64,000 nt of DNA from Vitis vinifera (Eukaryota; Streptophyta; Magnoliopsida; Vitales; Vitaceae), in assembly GCF_030704535.1 (NCBI RefSeq), contig NC_081813.1, positions 3,062,001-3,126,000 of the forward strand, in the 5' to 3' direction. The notes below the pieces were generated by a model, which searched no databases, was not told where the DNA came from, and saw only the letters and a list, made by a program, of their open reading frames with translations. Below are positions 26,189 through 36,600 of the stretch, one piece after another. Position 1 is the first letter of the stretch; each line of letters opens with the position of its first letter. The position numbers and the translations under genes are program-made.

Positions 26189-29100
26189 CTAATGCTCCAA
26201 ATCTCCAATGTAGAAGTCATCAATCATGTCAAAAACCCGGGTTGCATGCTGTGGCCTGCAAAAAATTATGAACAAAAATTGTGAATTTCACAATACAGCA
26301 TAGATGATAGAATTTTTGGTGTAAAGGTCATTCCCACAAGAAATTTAACTGCAGAATTAGGATTCTGATCAATAATTTCCAAGCCTGCCATCATTATCAT
26401 GTGCAAAGAAAAATAAAAGAAAGCCACAGGATGACGTTTTAAAATTAAATAGTTGAATAAAAATGCACTTCCTTCCACACAGCTTATAAAAAGGAAAAAA
26501 CTTTCTTAAAAGAAAGATCCACCCATGCCATCCAATATAGAGAAATGAAAAGGAATGAATTCATATGTCAATTGATGCCTACCCAAAAAACCCTTCAGTT
26601 GAATCATCCCCTGCATGAGCTAGAATGGCATCACCACCAGGATGCTCCTCTACATATGAGGTGACATCATACACCTACACATATATACAGAAAGAGGAAA
26701 AAAAACTCAGAGATTTAACCAGATTATAGTTGTGAATGAATCACCAATTTGGGAAAGTATAATACAACCTTGTCTTTGATTATGATCCAACAATCAGTCT
26801 TCTTGTTATGTAAAGAAATTTCAGCTTTGGTGTAAGTTTTGGAAACCTGAGTATCAAAAAACATATAAGAGAGAGAGAGAGTACACTCATTCAACAAAAT
26901 TCTCATTGATAAGTACGAAAGTAAAGGGCTGTGTGATTGAGAAAATCAGGACAACCAATGGCATCCGAATGGTTTGATGCTTCGCACGGATAAGAGGAAG
27001 CAAGAGATACGAACTTCTCATTATGGAGGAAATTGGAGATTTTAAAGAAAAACAGATGACTCAAACACATCTTTGTTTTAAGAATCTGGAAACCATAAAC
27101 AATTGCTCAATTTGGACAGTCACAGTAAATCTTGAAGTTGATTCTCATGGTCATGGATCCAGAAGGAAGACAAACTTAAAACTGAGGTAGGAGAGTCACC
27201 GCTAGTTCTGAAGTTGAATGACACAGCCAAGGATCCAGAAAAAGAATAAAATACTGCTTTACAATGGGTCTTTTGCAAGTCATGATGATGACTGGTCAGG
27301 TTTGTTCATAGAACTGAAAGGGTAGACCCATCTCCTTCCAGCCTCAGCTGTAAATTTTCAGAATCATCCAAAAAAGAAAGTCTTTCCAGACCACCCCACA
27401 GATTTCCATATTGCACATTTTCTTGAAACATAAGCTAACTGCAGCCTCTTTTGAGAATTCCAGGAGCAATGCAACCTAATATGATATTGATCTTCCAATT
27501 TGAGTTCAATGTTTATTTGGAATTTGCAGCTCAGTTGCCTTATTTGTTCTTAGTCCACTTGACTATTTATTTTAACTTGAGTAAGACCTTTAGTCCCTAA
27601 TGGCCCAAACCCTTTTTTTTTTATTTGAAGACTACAACCAGTAGAGATGGTAATACCTGGCACCAATCAAGTTTGCTTTCTACAAAACTAAAAAATAAAA
27701 TAAAATAAAAAACCTATAAACAAAAACAAGTAGTGAAAAAAGAGTTTTAGATCATATTTTGGGCTATCAAACCTACGAACGTAACACCAAACAGGGCTAA
27801 AGTGAGCCTAAATTTGCTTCTTTAAACGCAAACAAAACATAAAGATGACTCTAAAGTTTTAAGACATCAAGCATTTAGGACAGAAACCTAAATTTGATAC
27901 TTCCAAAAGCATGTACATTTTTATTTTTTTTTATAGGTAAATTTTTGTCCCCATTGGGACTTGAACTTGGAATCCCCCACAAACCCTCCCCAATCCTTTA
28001 GCACTTGTGTCAGACCTCAATGGCTTACAAAAGCATATACATACAACCCTCCACCCTTCAATTTTTCAATTTTTTTGGTATTTGGTACTATGGAACAAAA
28101 TGCCAATTCCCATATGGATGGTCTAAGACAAGGACCTAAACAAATTCTACCTTCTTCACAAAATGAAAGGTGATACTGTGATGGGTAGCTAGACTTACCA
28201 AATCATTCTCAAAGATGACCTCAAAACCAGCTCTAACCCATTCTACATTTACTATAGGCAATAGAAATCGCAAATGGGTACGACAAGAGGTAGCTTATCT
28301 ATACAAGAATCTCAATCAATACAGAAACTGTTATTTTGATCACAAAAGGTTCAAAAGCAGAACAACTTTTTTCTCACTAGATACAAATTAAGATGACAAT
28401 ATCAGGGAAATTTTAATCTGCAAAGCATAAGAGGCTTCATCATATCCAAAGTAAAATCTAAGCACTTTTCTTTTTTTTTTGATAGGTAAACACGGAAAAG
28501 GAGGGACGGAGGAGCTGGGGGATTTCAGACCTATCAGTCTTTTGGGGGGCTGTACAAATTATTGGCCAAGGTGTTGGCCAATAGGATTAAAAAAGTGATT
28601 GGAAAAGTGGTTTCCCCATATCAGAATGCATTCGTCATGGGTAGGCAGATTCTGGACGCCTCCTTAATTGCAAATGAGGTGATCGATTCTTAGCAAAAAA
28701 GGGGAGAGAAAGGCCTAATTTGTAAATTGGACATTGAGAAGGCGTATGACAGCGTTAATTGGCATTTCTTGATAAGGGTATTGCCAAAAATGGGGTTCGG
28801 GTCTAAGTGGAGGGACTGGATGTGGAGTTGTATCTTAACTGCTAAGTTTTCAGTTCTGGTAAATGGAGTGTCTGCTGGGTTTTTCTCTAGCTCAAAGGGG
28901 CTACGTCAAGGCGACCCCCTATCCCCATACTTGTTCGTCATGGGAATGGAAGTGCTGAGTGTTCTTATTAGGAGGGCTGTGGAAGGGGGTTTCATTTCTG
29001 GGTGCAACATCTGGCGGGGTAGTGGGCCGGTTGCCAATATTTCTCACCTTCTCTTTGCGGATGACATAATAGTGTTTTGTGAGGCAAAGAAGGAATACAT

Positions 29101-31410
29101 GACCTACTTGAGCTGGATTTTATGTTGGTTTGAAGTTGTTTCAGGGTTAAGGATTAATCTGGCTAAAAGTGAAATTATTCTAGTAGGGGAGGTGGAAGAG
29201 ATACTTGAGATGGCTGTGGAGCTTGGATGCAAGGTAGGTTAGCTACCCTTAGCCTACTTGGGGCTGCCCTTGGGGGTGCCCAATAAGGCCTCTTCCGTGT
29301 GGGATGGGGTGGAAGAGAGGGTGAGGTGGAAACTTGCCCTTTGGAAACGACAGTATATCTCCAAGGTGGAAGAATCACCCTCATAAAGAGTATGTTGGCT
29401 AGTATGCCTTTGTATCAATTGTCCCTTTTCCGTATGCCTAAGATAGTGGCAAGAAAGCTAGAAAAGTTGCAAAGAGACTTCTTGTGGGGAGGGGGAAATA
29501 TGGAAAGAAAAGCCCACTTAGTCAATTAGGAAAGGGTGTGTGCGGGTAAGGAGAAGGGGGGGCTTGGATTGAGGAAGCTAGTCCCCTTGAATAAAGCCTT
29601 GCTTGGAAAATGGGTTTGGAGATTTGCGCGGGCCTGAGACGAGCTATGAAAGCAAGTGCTTATGGCGAAATATGGGCAAGAGGAACTTGGGTGGAGGACT
29701 AAGAAGGCAAATGGGGCGTTTCGCGTAGGGGTATGGAAGGAAATTCTGAAGGAATCTGATAGGAGTTGGGATAATATGGTTTTCAATGTGGGAAAAGGCA
29801 CCAGAATTAGATTCTGGACTGATCCTTGGTGTGGGGATGTGGAGTTGTCCCTAAGGTTCCCTCAGCTCTATGCCGTGGCTGCCCATAGGAACGGCATAGT
29901 GGGAGGAATGTGGGACCAGAATTCTGGTCAAGGAGGCTGAAATTTAAGGTTTTTCAGAGACTTCAACGATTGGGAGTTGGACTTGGTAGGTGAATTACTC
30001 CAAGCCTTAAGGGGCCAAAGGATTACCTTGGAGGAAGACTCAGTCTCTTGGAAGGGAGGAAAAAATGGGCAGTTTGGTGTTAAGAATGCATATAGCTTGC
30101 TGATCAACCCCATTGTCTCCCTTTCCCCAAAAATGGCATTTGGGTGGATAGAGTTCCAACTAAACTAGCGTTCTTTGCGTGGGAAGCCGCATGAGGAAAG
30201 GTTCTTATCCTTGATAGACTTCAAAAGAGAGGGTGGCAGCTTCCTAATCGATGCTTTTTATGTGGTAGCGAAGAGGAAAATGTAAATCATTTGCTCATTC
30301 ATTGTACAGTGGCTAGAGTACTGTGGGAGATTGTCCTTGGTTTGTTCGGTGCCCAGTGGGTTTTTCCAGAAACTGTTAAGGAGGTTATACTTAGCTAGAA
30401 GGGCTCATTTGTGGGTAAAAAGAGGAAAAAAATTTGGAGATCTATTCCGTTGTTTATTTTTTGGACGGTTTGGAAGGAGAGGAATAGATTAGCTTTTAGG
30501 GGGGGGGGGGGGGGAGGGGAGTTAGCTATGCAGAAACTTAAGAATTCTTTTGTTTGTAATGTGTGGGGTTGGGCAAAATTGTATAGTGGAGTGGAGTCAC
30601 GCTCCCTTATAGGATTCTTGGAGTGGTTAGCCTCCATTTAAGGGTTGGTGAGTTTTTTGTCTCTTTTTGGTTGTGAGGCCTTTGCTGCCTTATATACTCC
30701 CTGTATGCTATGCGGCTTTTTTGCCTCGTGTTAGTAAAATCTAAGCACTTATGTACAAAATAAATACAATTGATCATAATGCTCATGAAATTTCAGTTGA
30801 TATTATATGTATTTTAGGAGAAACAATCCATTATCCTAAAAGATGGCAACTAATTGAATTGCTGCATGAGCTTCCACATAGAAAACAACATGATAATACC
30901 ATCACTGCCCAATGCCATATAAACAGGCAAGTTGGTAAAACATACAAAATTAGCAGTCTACTTAAGACAAAATGTGTACATGATCATGACTGTAACATTT
31001 ATATGTACATGAAATATAAAAAAATTGAAAATAACAGAAATAAATTATTTATGTGATATAGAAAATGAGGGGAAAAACAAGATAAGAACCCTTAGCAACA
31101 ACAAAATTGAGTTATTTGAAATGACTGGTGACACTCATGATGAACACATTTAAATAAGCATCTAAAGAAAAAAAATTGCAAAGAGCACCTCGAAGCACTA
31201 ACTTGTGTACCTTACTCGTAGAACTTTTCTGAGCAGTTTTCGAATTACCTGCATCAGAATAAAGTAGCATCCTTGAAGATGGAATAGATAATTTGTTGAA
31301 TACACACTAAACCAGCTTAAAGAAAAATTACCAGTCTTTTTCAACTGTGGGATCACAAGTAAAGCTCCCAGCAAGACACTCAACAAAACCGCTACCACAA
31401 CTATCAACAT
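26189..31410 (-). CDS. CB5LP: Cytochrome b5-like membrane-anchored haem protein
   Basis: Small haem-binding electron carrier of the plant CB5LP type (like At1g60660), in which the hydrophobic anchor is at the N terminus rather than the C terminus as in ordinary cytochrome b5. Coding exons in transcript order: 31410-31332, 31248-31211, 26846-26769, 26674-26583 and 26255-26189. All junctions are GT-AG and in phase, giving 117 aa. Residues 2-21 form a membrane segment ([19 protein letters not shown]), followed by a basic and Ser/Thr-rich linker, then the b5 fold: [37 protein letters not shown] (haem ligand H76), and [12 protein letters not shown] (second ligand H99). The exon 2 donor was set at AAG|GTACAC because the alternative GAGTAAG donor breaks the frame. 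The second coding intron is 4,364 bp and holds a SINE and a LINE. The reading frame appears intact. Confidence 0.93.
27919..28028 (-). mobile_element. tRNA-derived SINE with target-site duplication
   Basis: Read on -, it has a pol III A-box-like stretch (GACACAAGTGCTAAAGG) and a B-box-like AGTTCAAGTCCCA, and it ends TTTACCTATAAAAAAAAA. It is flanked by AAAAGCATGTACAT (27905-27918) and AAAAGCATATACAT (28029-28042), a 14-bp duplication with one mismatch. Length is about 110 bp. The tail resembles the 3' end of the LINE nearby, which would fit LINE-driven mobilisation. It lies in the second coding intron of the cytochrome b5-like gene, in the sense orientation of that gene. Confidence 0.72.
28468..30732 (+). 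mobile_element. 5'-inverted (twin-primed) L1-type LINE insertion
   Basis: The exact 18-bp sequence AGTAAAATCTAAGCACTT occurs at 28450-28467 and 30733-30750, bracketing the insert. Immediately inside the left copy is a T run followed by GATAGGTAAAC (28481-28491), which is the complement of a LINE 3' end (GTTTACCTATC then poly A). From about 28493 the rest reads as LINE sequence in the opposite, + orientation: reverse transcriptase, C-terminal zinc-binding region and 3' UTR, running to within a few tens of bases of the 3' terminus, with no poly(A). This is the arrangement expected from twin priming. It lies in the second coding intron of the cytochrome b5-like gene. Confidence 0.85.
28493..30640 (+). 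pseudogene. LINE reverse transcriptase relic with zf-RVT region
   Basis: Starts inside the RT domain ([20 protein letters not shown], truncated on the N-terminal side) and continues [26 protein letters not shown] and the catalytic box [10 protein letters not shown] at about 29050. It then shows [28 protein letters not shown] and the downstream region [10 protein letters not shown]. Near 30240-30310 a zinc-binding-like C-x2-C segment CLLCG-type (as [19 protein letters not shown]) matches the zf-RVT domain of plant LINEs. Several in-frame stops (for example near 28691, 29240, 29527 and 29637) show it is not functional. Endonuclease and ORF1 are absent. Confidence 0.9.
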
Positions 31411-32421
31411 ATCTCAAATTGACTCTGCTACCAAGTTAACCATGGAAAATTCATTATAAAAATGATATTTTATGGATAGCAAAAGGAAATAACACTCACT
31501 AAAATGGTAAGGCCTTTGATGCATGCATACAGGTTTGGCTAGTATTTTGGAACAACTTTCTTGCTCGGTTTTTGAGAAGAACTGAAAACATGTTCCCTTC
31601 AAAACAAAAATTACTTAAAAAATGCTAACTAGATAATGCTGGCAATTGATAATTAACTGGTCATCACATTCACCAGTGAAAAAAATTAGATGGGAAGATC
31701 AGACTATAGCTTCCCATGTTATGAAACATACATTTTGGCTTTCTTCCCCTTTGCTTAGGTGAGTTTTTAACAACACCCAAAACTTAAATCATATAGTCTG
31801 AAATCATTAAGATCATTTGAATCGTTTGCGATGCAACTCCATTTGTTGGCACCAATTATCAGCATGCAAGCCATACTTCATGACATTGGAGCTGATTAAT
31901 CTGGGTCACTTGTCATTATGGCTCATTCTGTTAATAACTTAATAGATCATACCACAGTATCATAACATTTAAATAATTTCATTTCTTATCCTTATCTGTG
32001 AACGATGTTGCAAATACTCCCAAACTCAAAACTCAAACCATCACCAAACGGGTTTTAATGTATAAAGATCAAATGCGCATGCATAAGAATGATCACATTC
32101 ATACTTAAGCATACATTATTCAGTCCCCCGTTCATACAATAATCCCCTGGTTGGTTGCCAAGAAACTGAAGGAAAATTAAAGAAATCACAACTTGGGTCT
32201 GATTTTTCCTTATTTAGGAACCCCAGAAAACCCACAAAAAATAAAAAATAAAAAATAAAAAATCTCCATCTCACTTGATTCGAGTGTTTTACTCTTCAAA
32301 TTCAGGCCAACTTAAAAACGTACAGATCCCAAAATGTCTAGATTTTTCCGAACTTTTCTCGGGAAAAAAAAAAAAAAAAACGAAAATGCAGTAAAAAGAT
32401 TGGGATATCTGGGTCTCTACC
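31411..32421 (-). promoter_or_regulatory. Probable 5' UTR and leader intron of the cytochrome b5-like gene
   Basis: On -, a leader exon ending AAAAAG|GTAGAG at 32421 could splice to an acceptor (GGTAGCAG) ending at 31435, leaving 24 bases before the ATG. The resulting leader intron would be 986 bp. It contains an A-rich run (near 32360-32380) but no recognised gene. Confidence 0.45.
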
Positions 32422-32639
32422 TTTTTGAGGTTGAGATCTTCGCCTTTGTATTGGGGGTTTTGGACATGTGCCGCCAACTGCCAAGTGAGTGTTTAGCTCT
32501 GGGGTATGCTCGGCTGATTGGAATTGCTATACTCCAGTGGCGGACTAGATGGTGTTTGGCTATGGAGTTCTACTGTCTCAAACTCGGATTGAAGTGACGA
32601 ATTCCAGAAGTAAGTTCTCCCCGTCAACTTTTGTTCATA

Positions 32640-34600
32640 CTATCTTTGGTTGTTGGAAATTGTTCGTGGGAAATTTTTGAGGAAATAAAATTGAGAGAAA
32701 GGTATTTTGACACAAAAAAAAAAAAAAAATGTAAAGAGAATTTATAATTTATAGATTTTTTTTTATTTGATGGTTCATAAAAAAAAAAAAAAAGAAAAAA
32801 AAAAAAGCTAAATTAGAAGTCTACTCCAATGTGATTTAAAAACAGTTTTCTAATTTTAATTATTCATAAAAAATAAAAAATAAAAACATGTTTGACAGTG
32901 TGATATTTCTTATATGCATACATTTATACCTTTTGAATTTTTCTACTTGGTAAATAAATTTTAAATCAAGTGGAACTTAATGTTTTAAATTTTATAATAA
33001 ATCTTTTAATTTTTAAGAATATATTGAAATTCAAAAAACTAATTTGAGTAATTAAAAACTAAGTAAAACTAGTTCAAAATATTATATATGTAATTGAGAA
33101 CTAAATGAATACATATAATGAGAAATTTGACTTTTTATATTTTAGAAAACAATGTTTATTTTTTAATTTATTTTAAATAAATATTATTAATTATTTTTAT
33201 TTATTTTTAAGAAAAAAATCAATTAGAAGGTTACAAAAATGTTAATATTCATATTTTTTAAATATATGCTAAAATAGTATTATTTTTTATGTACACAATT
33301 TGTTTACGGATTTAGGTAATCCATTTGATATTGTAGTGTATTATCTCGTAATTGAATGAAAATTTATCTTAGTCATCACGACAAGGTTCCCACGGTAAGT
33401 ACATTAAAACTTATGATGAGTCATGACATTGACTATCTGATGATCACGATTTCACTAAGCTACTATGTTGTATTGGTTGAGCTTTCAATTTTAAAAAAAT
33501 ATTGAACTATTGTGAAGATATTTAGTGACTTTAAACTACATGTGAAACCCTAAGGTAATCATATATTTCTTATGGGTTAGGTCATTATTGATTGAGGCAG
33601 GTGGTAATAAGTATTTTTAATATAGGTACCATGATATAAGTTTGAGACAATATGTATCTATGAGTAATAATAACAACATGTGATAAAAAATAAAAATAAA
33701 AATGGTCATAACATTTTTTTTAATAAAATTTGATATATGCTCGTCCAGAGGGTTAGAGTAAGTCAGTAATCACATACTAGAAGGATATGAGACTCGAGGA
33801 CTATACAAATACTCTTGAGAGGTTGGTTGATAACATTCACATATTACATATATTAGTTCATGAATAGTTTGCATACAATGGTTAGTAGGTCATGAACCCG
33901 AACTTAATATCTCAATTTAATAATAGAGAATACTGAAGTATAATTAACTATTTGTATTAGAATATTGAGTCAATTTTAAAATTAGATTATAAATGAGCTA
34001 GTATTTTTTTATGGGTCCTACTAATCCCTTAAGCTCGTATTTCTTGATGACATATTACTTGAGGATATTTGGGTTTTTTATTCGTATGTGTCTATAAGGA
34101 CATTTTGATAAATATAGAATATTGCATTAAAGCTTATAAATGATATTTTTGAATTAGTCTAATTAATTCATTGGAACCTAAAATGACTAATTAATTAATT
34201 AGGACCCATAGAGCTTAATTAAGTCTAATATTGACTCAAGTCTGCAAGGGAGACTATATAAACCCCTTTAAGGATTTAAGGTTAAACACATTTTTGCATC
34301 TTGCTATTCAACTTTCTAGAGAGAAGAACCTTAATCTCCATTCCCACAAAGAGGATTCTACTATCTACATATATCAGGATCAAAGAAAGAAAGTCATTAG
34401 GTGGAAAATCAGAAGGTATTCGAGATCTACGCTTACCTCACCAACTGGAATTGATATAGGAATATTCAAATTATAAGTATTGTATTATGAGCACTTAGAT
34501 GTATAATATTTATATAATATTAGTTATCGCATATATCTAAAGATCCAAATTAGTCATTCCTAAAAAGAAATTATTTGTGACTAAGAAAACTTTTGCCTTA
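32640..34600 (+). other. AT-rich region with a probable solo LTR
   Basis: 32700-33300 is low-complexity A/T sequence with poly(A) tracts. From about 33300 to 34560 the sequence looks like a retroelement LTR on +: a TATA box in GACTATATAAACCCCTTT at about 34250 is followed by a leader-like stretch, and it ends in AT-rich sequence. No matching second LTR or primer site was located, so the boundaries are guesses. Confidence 0.35.
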
Positions 34601-34679
34601 AAAATGTCATTCTTTGCACGAGTGGTCATATGATACCAATCTACAACTATGACCTAGACAAAGAGCTAAACTTTAAACC

Positions 34680-36600
34680 TTATTTAATATAAGCACAAGT
34701 AGGGTCTAGAGGAACAATAGAGTGATCAACATCTATCATTGGAGTGACTATATCAATGAGATTTGGTTTGACATGTAAAGAAGATCGATCAAGAGATTGG
34801 GACAAGACTTGATGTGAACCATTTGAAGGTATGACAACAAGTACAAAAGAAAGAGAGGTAGAAGGTGATAGGCAATTGACATATAATAAATATGATAGAT
34901 GAAGAAAGATTGGAGGAAAAGGGAAAAGAATATGTGGGACCAATATTAGATTTTTGATAGTTTTTGACAAAAGGAAAAGAATGTTCATAGTATATGACAT
35001 CTCTTGAAATGAAAATTTTCCTATTTGTCTCAAGACATTTATATCCCTAGTGGTTCAAATTGTATCCCAAGAATGTATAAGGGGTAGATTGAAATTAAAT
35101 CTTTGTGTTGATTGTAGGGCTTGAGATTGGGACAACAAATGCAACTAAACACCTTTAGTTATGAAGGGTTTTGAATAAAACTTCAAGTGGTATTTTTGTT
35201 TTGAAGCGCAAGGGTTGGGAATATGTTTTCAAGAAAGACCGAGACTTTTCAAGTAAAGTTAGACTATTTTCTACCAATGTCTATGTTTTTCTCTACGACC
35301 CTATTTTGCTCATGGGTGTGAGAATAAGAATTTTCATGAAAGATATCATGAGTGATAAGAAAAGTAATAAAAATATATAAATTCCCTACCCCAATTGGTT
35401 TAAGTGCCCTTGATCTTATAGCCTAGCTGCAGTTCAATATGAATCTTGAAATTGAGAAAAGTTTGAAAGGCTTCTAATTTGTGTCTAAGCATGTAGATCC
35501 ATGTGGAATGGAATAAAACATCAATAAAATGAATATAATAACAACAACCACTTGAAGATGTAGGAGGTAGCCCCCAAAGATCTTAATGAATTAATTGTAA
35601 AGGTTCACTAGATGTAGTTTTTGACATTAATGGAAAAGGAAATTTTTGAATCTTGCCTAAGCAATAGGTTGAACAAACATGAGAAAGACTTTTATTAATA
35701 CGAGAAAGGTTATATAAAGCAAGAACTAACTTTACAACTATCTCAAAAGGATGTCTTAATCGAATATGCCCCACGTATTAAATAAAGAGAAATTTGAACT
35801 AATAGTGCTAGTACAAGTTGTTAATGAGTTCACAGACTTTGCAACATATACAAAAAAAAAAGATAAAAAAAAAAAGGTTTTTGGTCCTTTGAACAACCAT
35901 GAGAACCATGATAGAAGGTAGGCCTTGGAGCTTTAAGATTTTATTCAAGTGTTGTCAAGGACATATAGACCAACTTTAAGCCCCCATTCTAAAAGAGTCA
36001 TTTTGTTAACATGGTATTTCACAAATTAAAAACATGGATGAAACTTAAAGCACACATTGTTATCATTGGCAATCTTAGACACAGAGAAGATTTGTTGTAA
36101 TGTTGTGAATGTGAAAATGATTTAAAGAAAGTGATTTTAATGCAAAGAAAGCTTATTTAAAGTCCGTTTGTTTGATATGTTTAATAAGTAAACCTTTACC
36201 ATCACCCATATGAACTTGATTAGGTCCAAATAACTTATTCTTGGTTATCAAGTTGTTTGCATTTTAAAGATGTTTTGTAGCACTTAAATAGATAATAATT
36301 GGTGTTATAAACTATTCAAGTGTGACAAACATAACAGACATTTGAGAAGAACTTTGACCATTATTGAATTGCTTATACTAAGAGGAATCTTCCTAAGAAA
36401 AAATCACCTTAAAACTAACGAAAATTTTCGTGAGACTATCCAAGTTGTGAAGAACTAGTGTATGACTGCTCAAATCGATAATAACACTACATGACCAGAT
36501 GTCTAATTCTTTCATATAGTTAACATTGAGATGGATTGTTGTCCAATAACCTCTTTCAAAATGATCTATAGGTCCTCCATTGAAACAACTTTGATTCTTC
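34680..36600 (-). pseudogene. Ty1/copia gag-pol relic (pre-integrase and integrase region)
   Basis: On -, fragments in shifting frames match copia polyproteins. A GAG-pre-integrase-like piece (about 35780-35640) reads GHIRLRHPFEIV, CSTYCLGKIQKFPF and SEPLQLIH. A degraded integrase-like stretch follows, continuing to about 35100. 36600-36420 resembles the degraded protease-upstream part. Stops and frameshifts occur throughout and no LTR pair was found. Family assignment rests on the H-x-RLGH-like and SEPLQLIHSDLWG-like motifs. Confidence 0.6.

Noticed and set aside
31211..31216. Alternative donor ACGA|GTAAG for exon 2 of the cytochrome b5-like gene
   Set aside because: It leaves phase 1 and puts the b5 exon out of frame; the donor five bases further on (AAG|GTACAC) restores [10 protein letters not shown].
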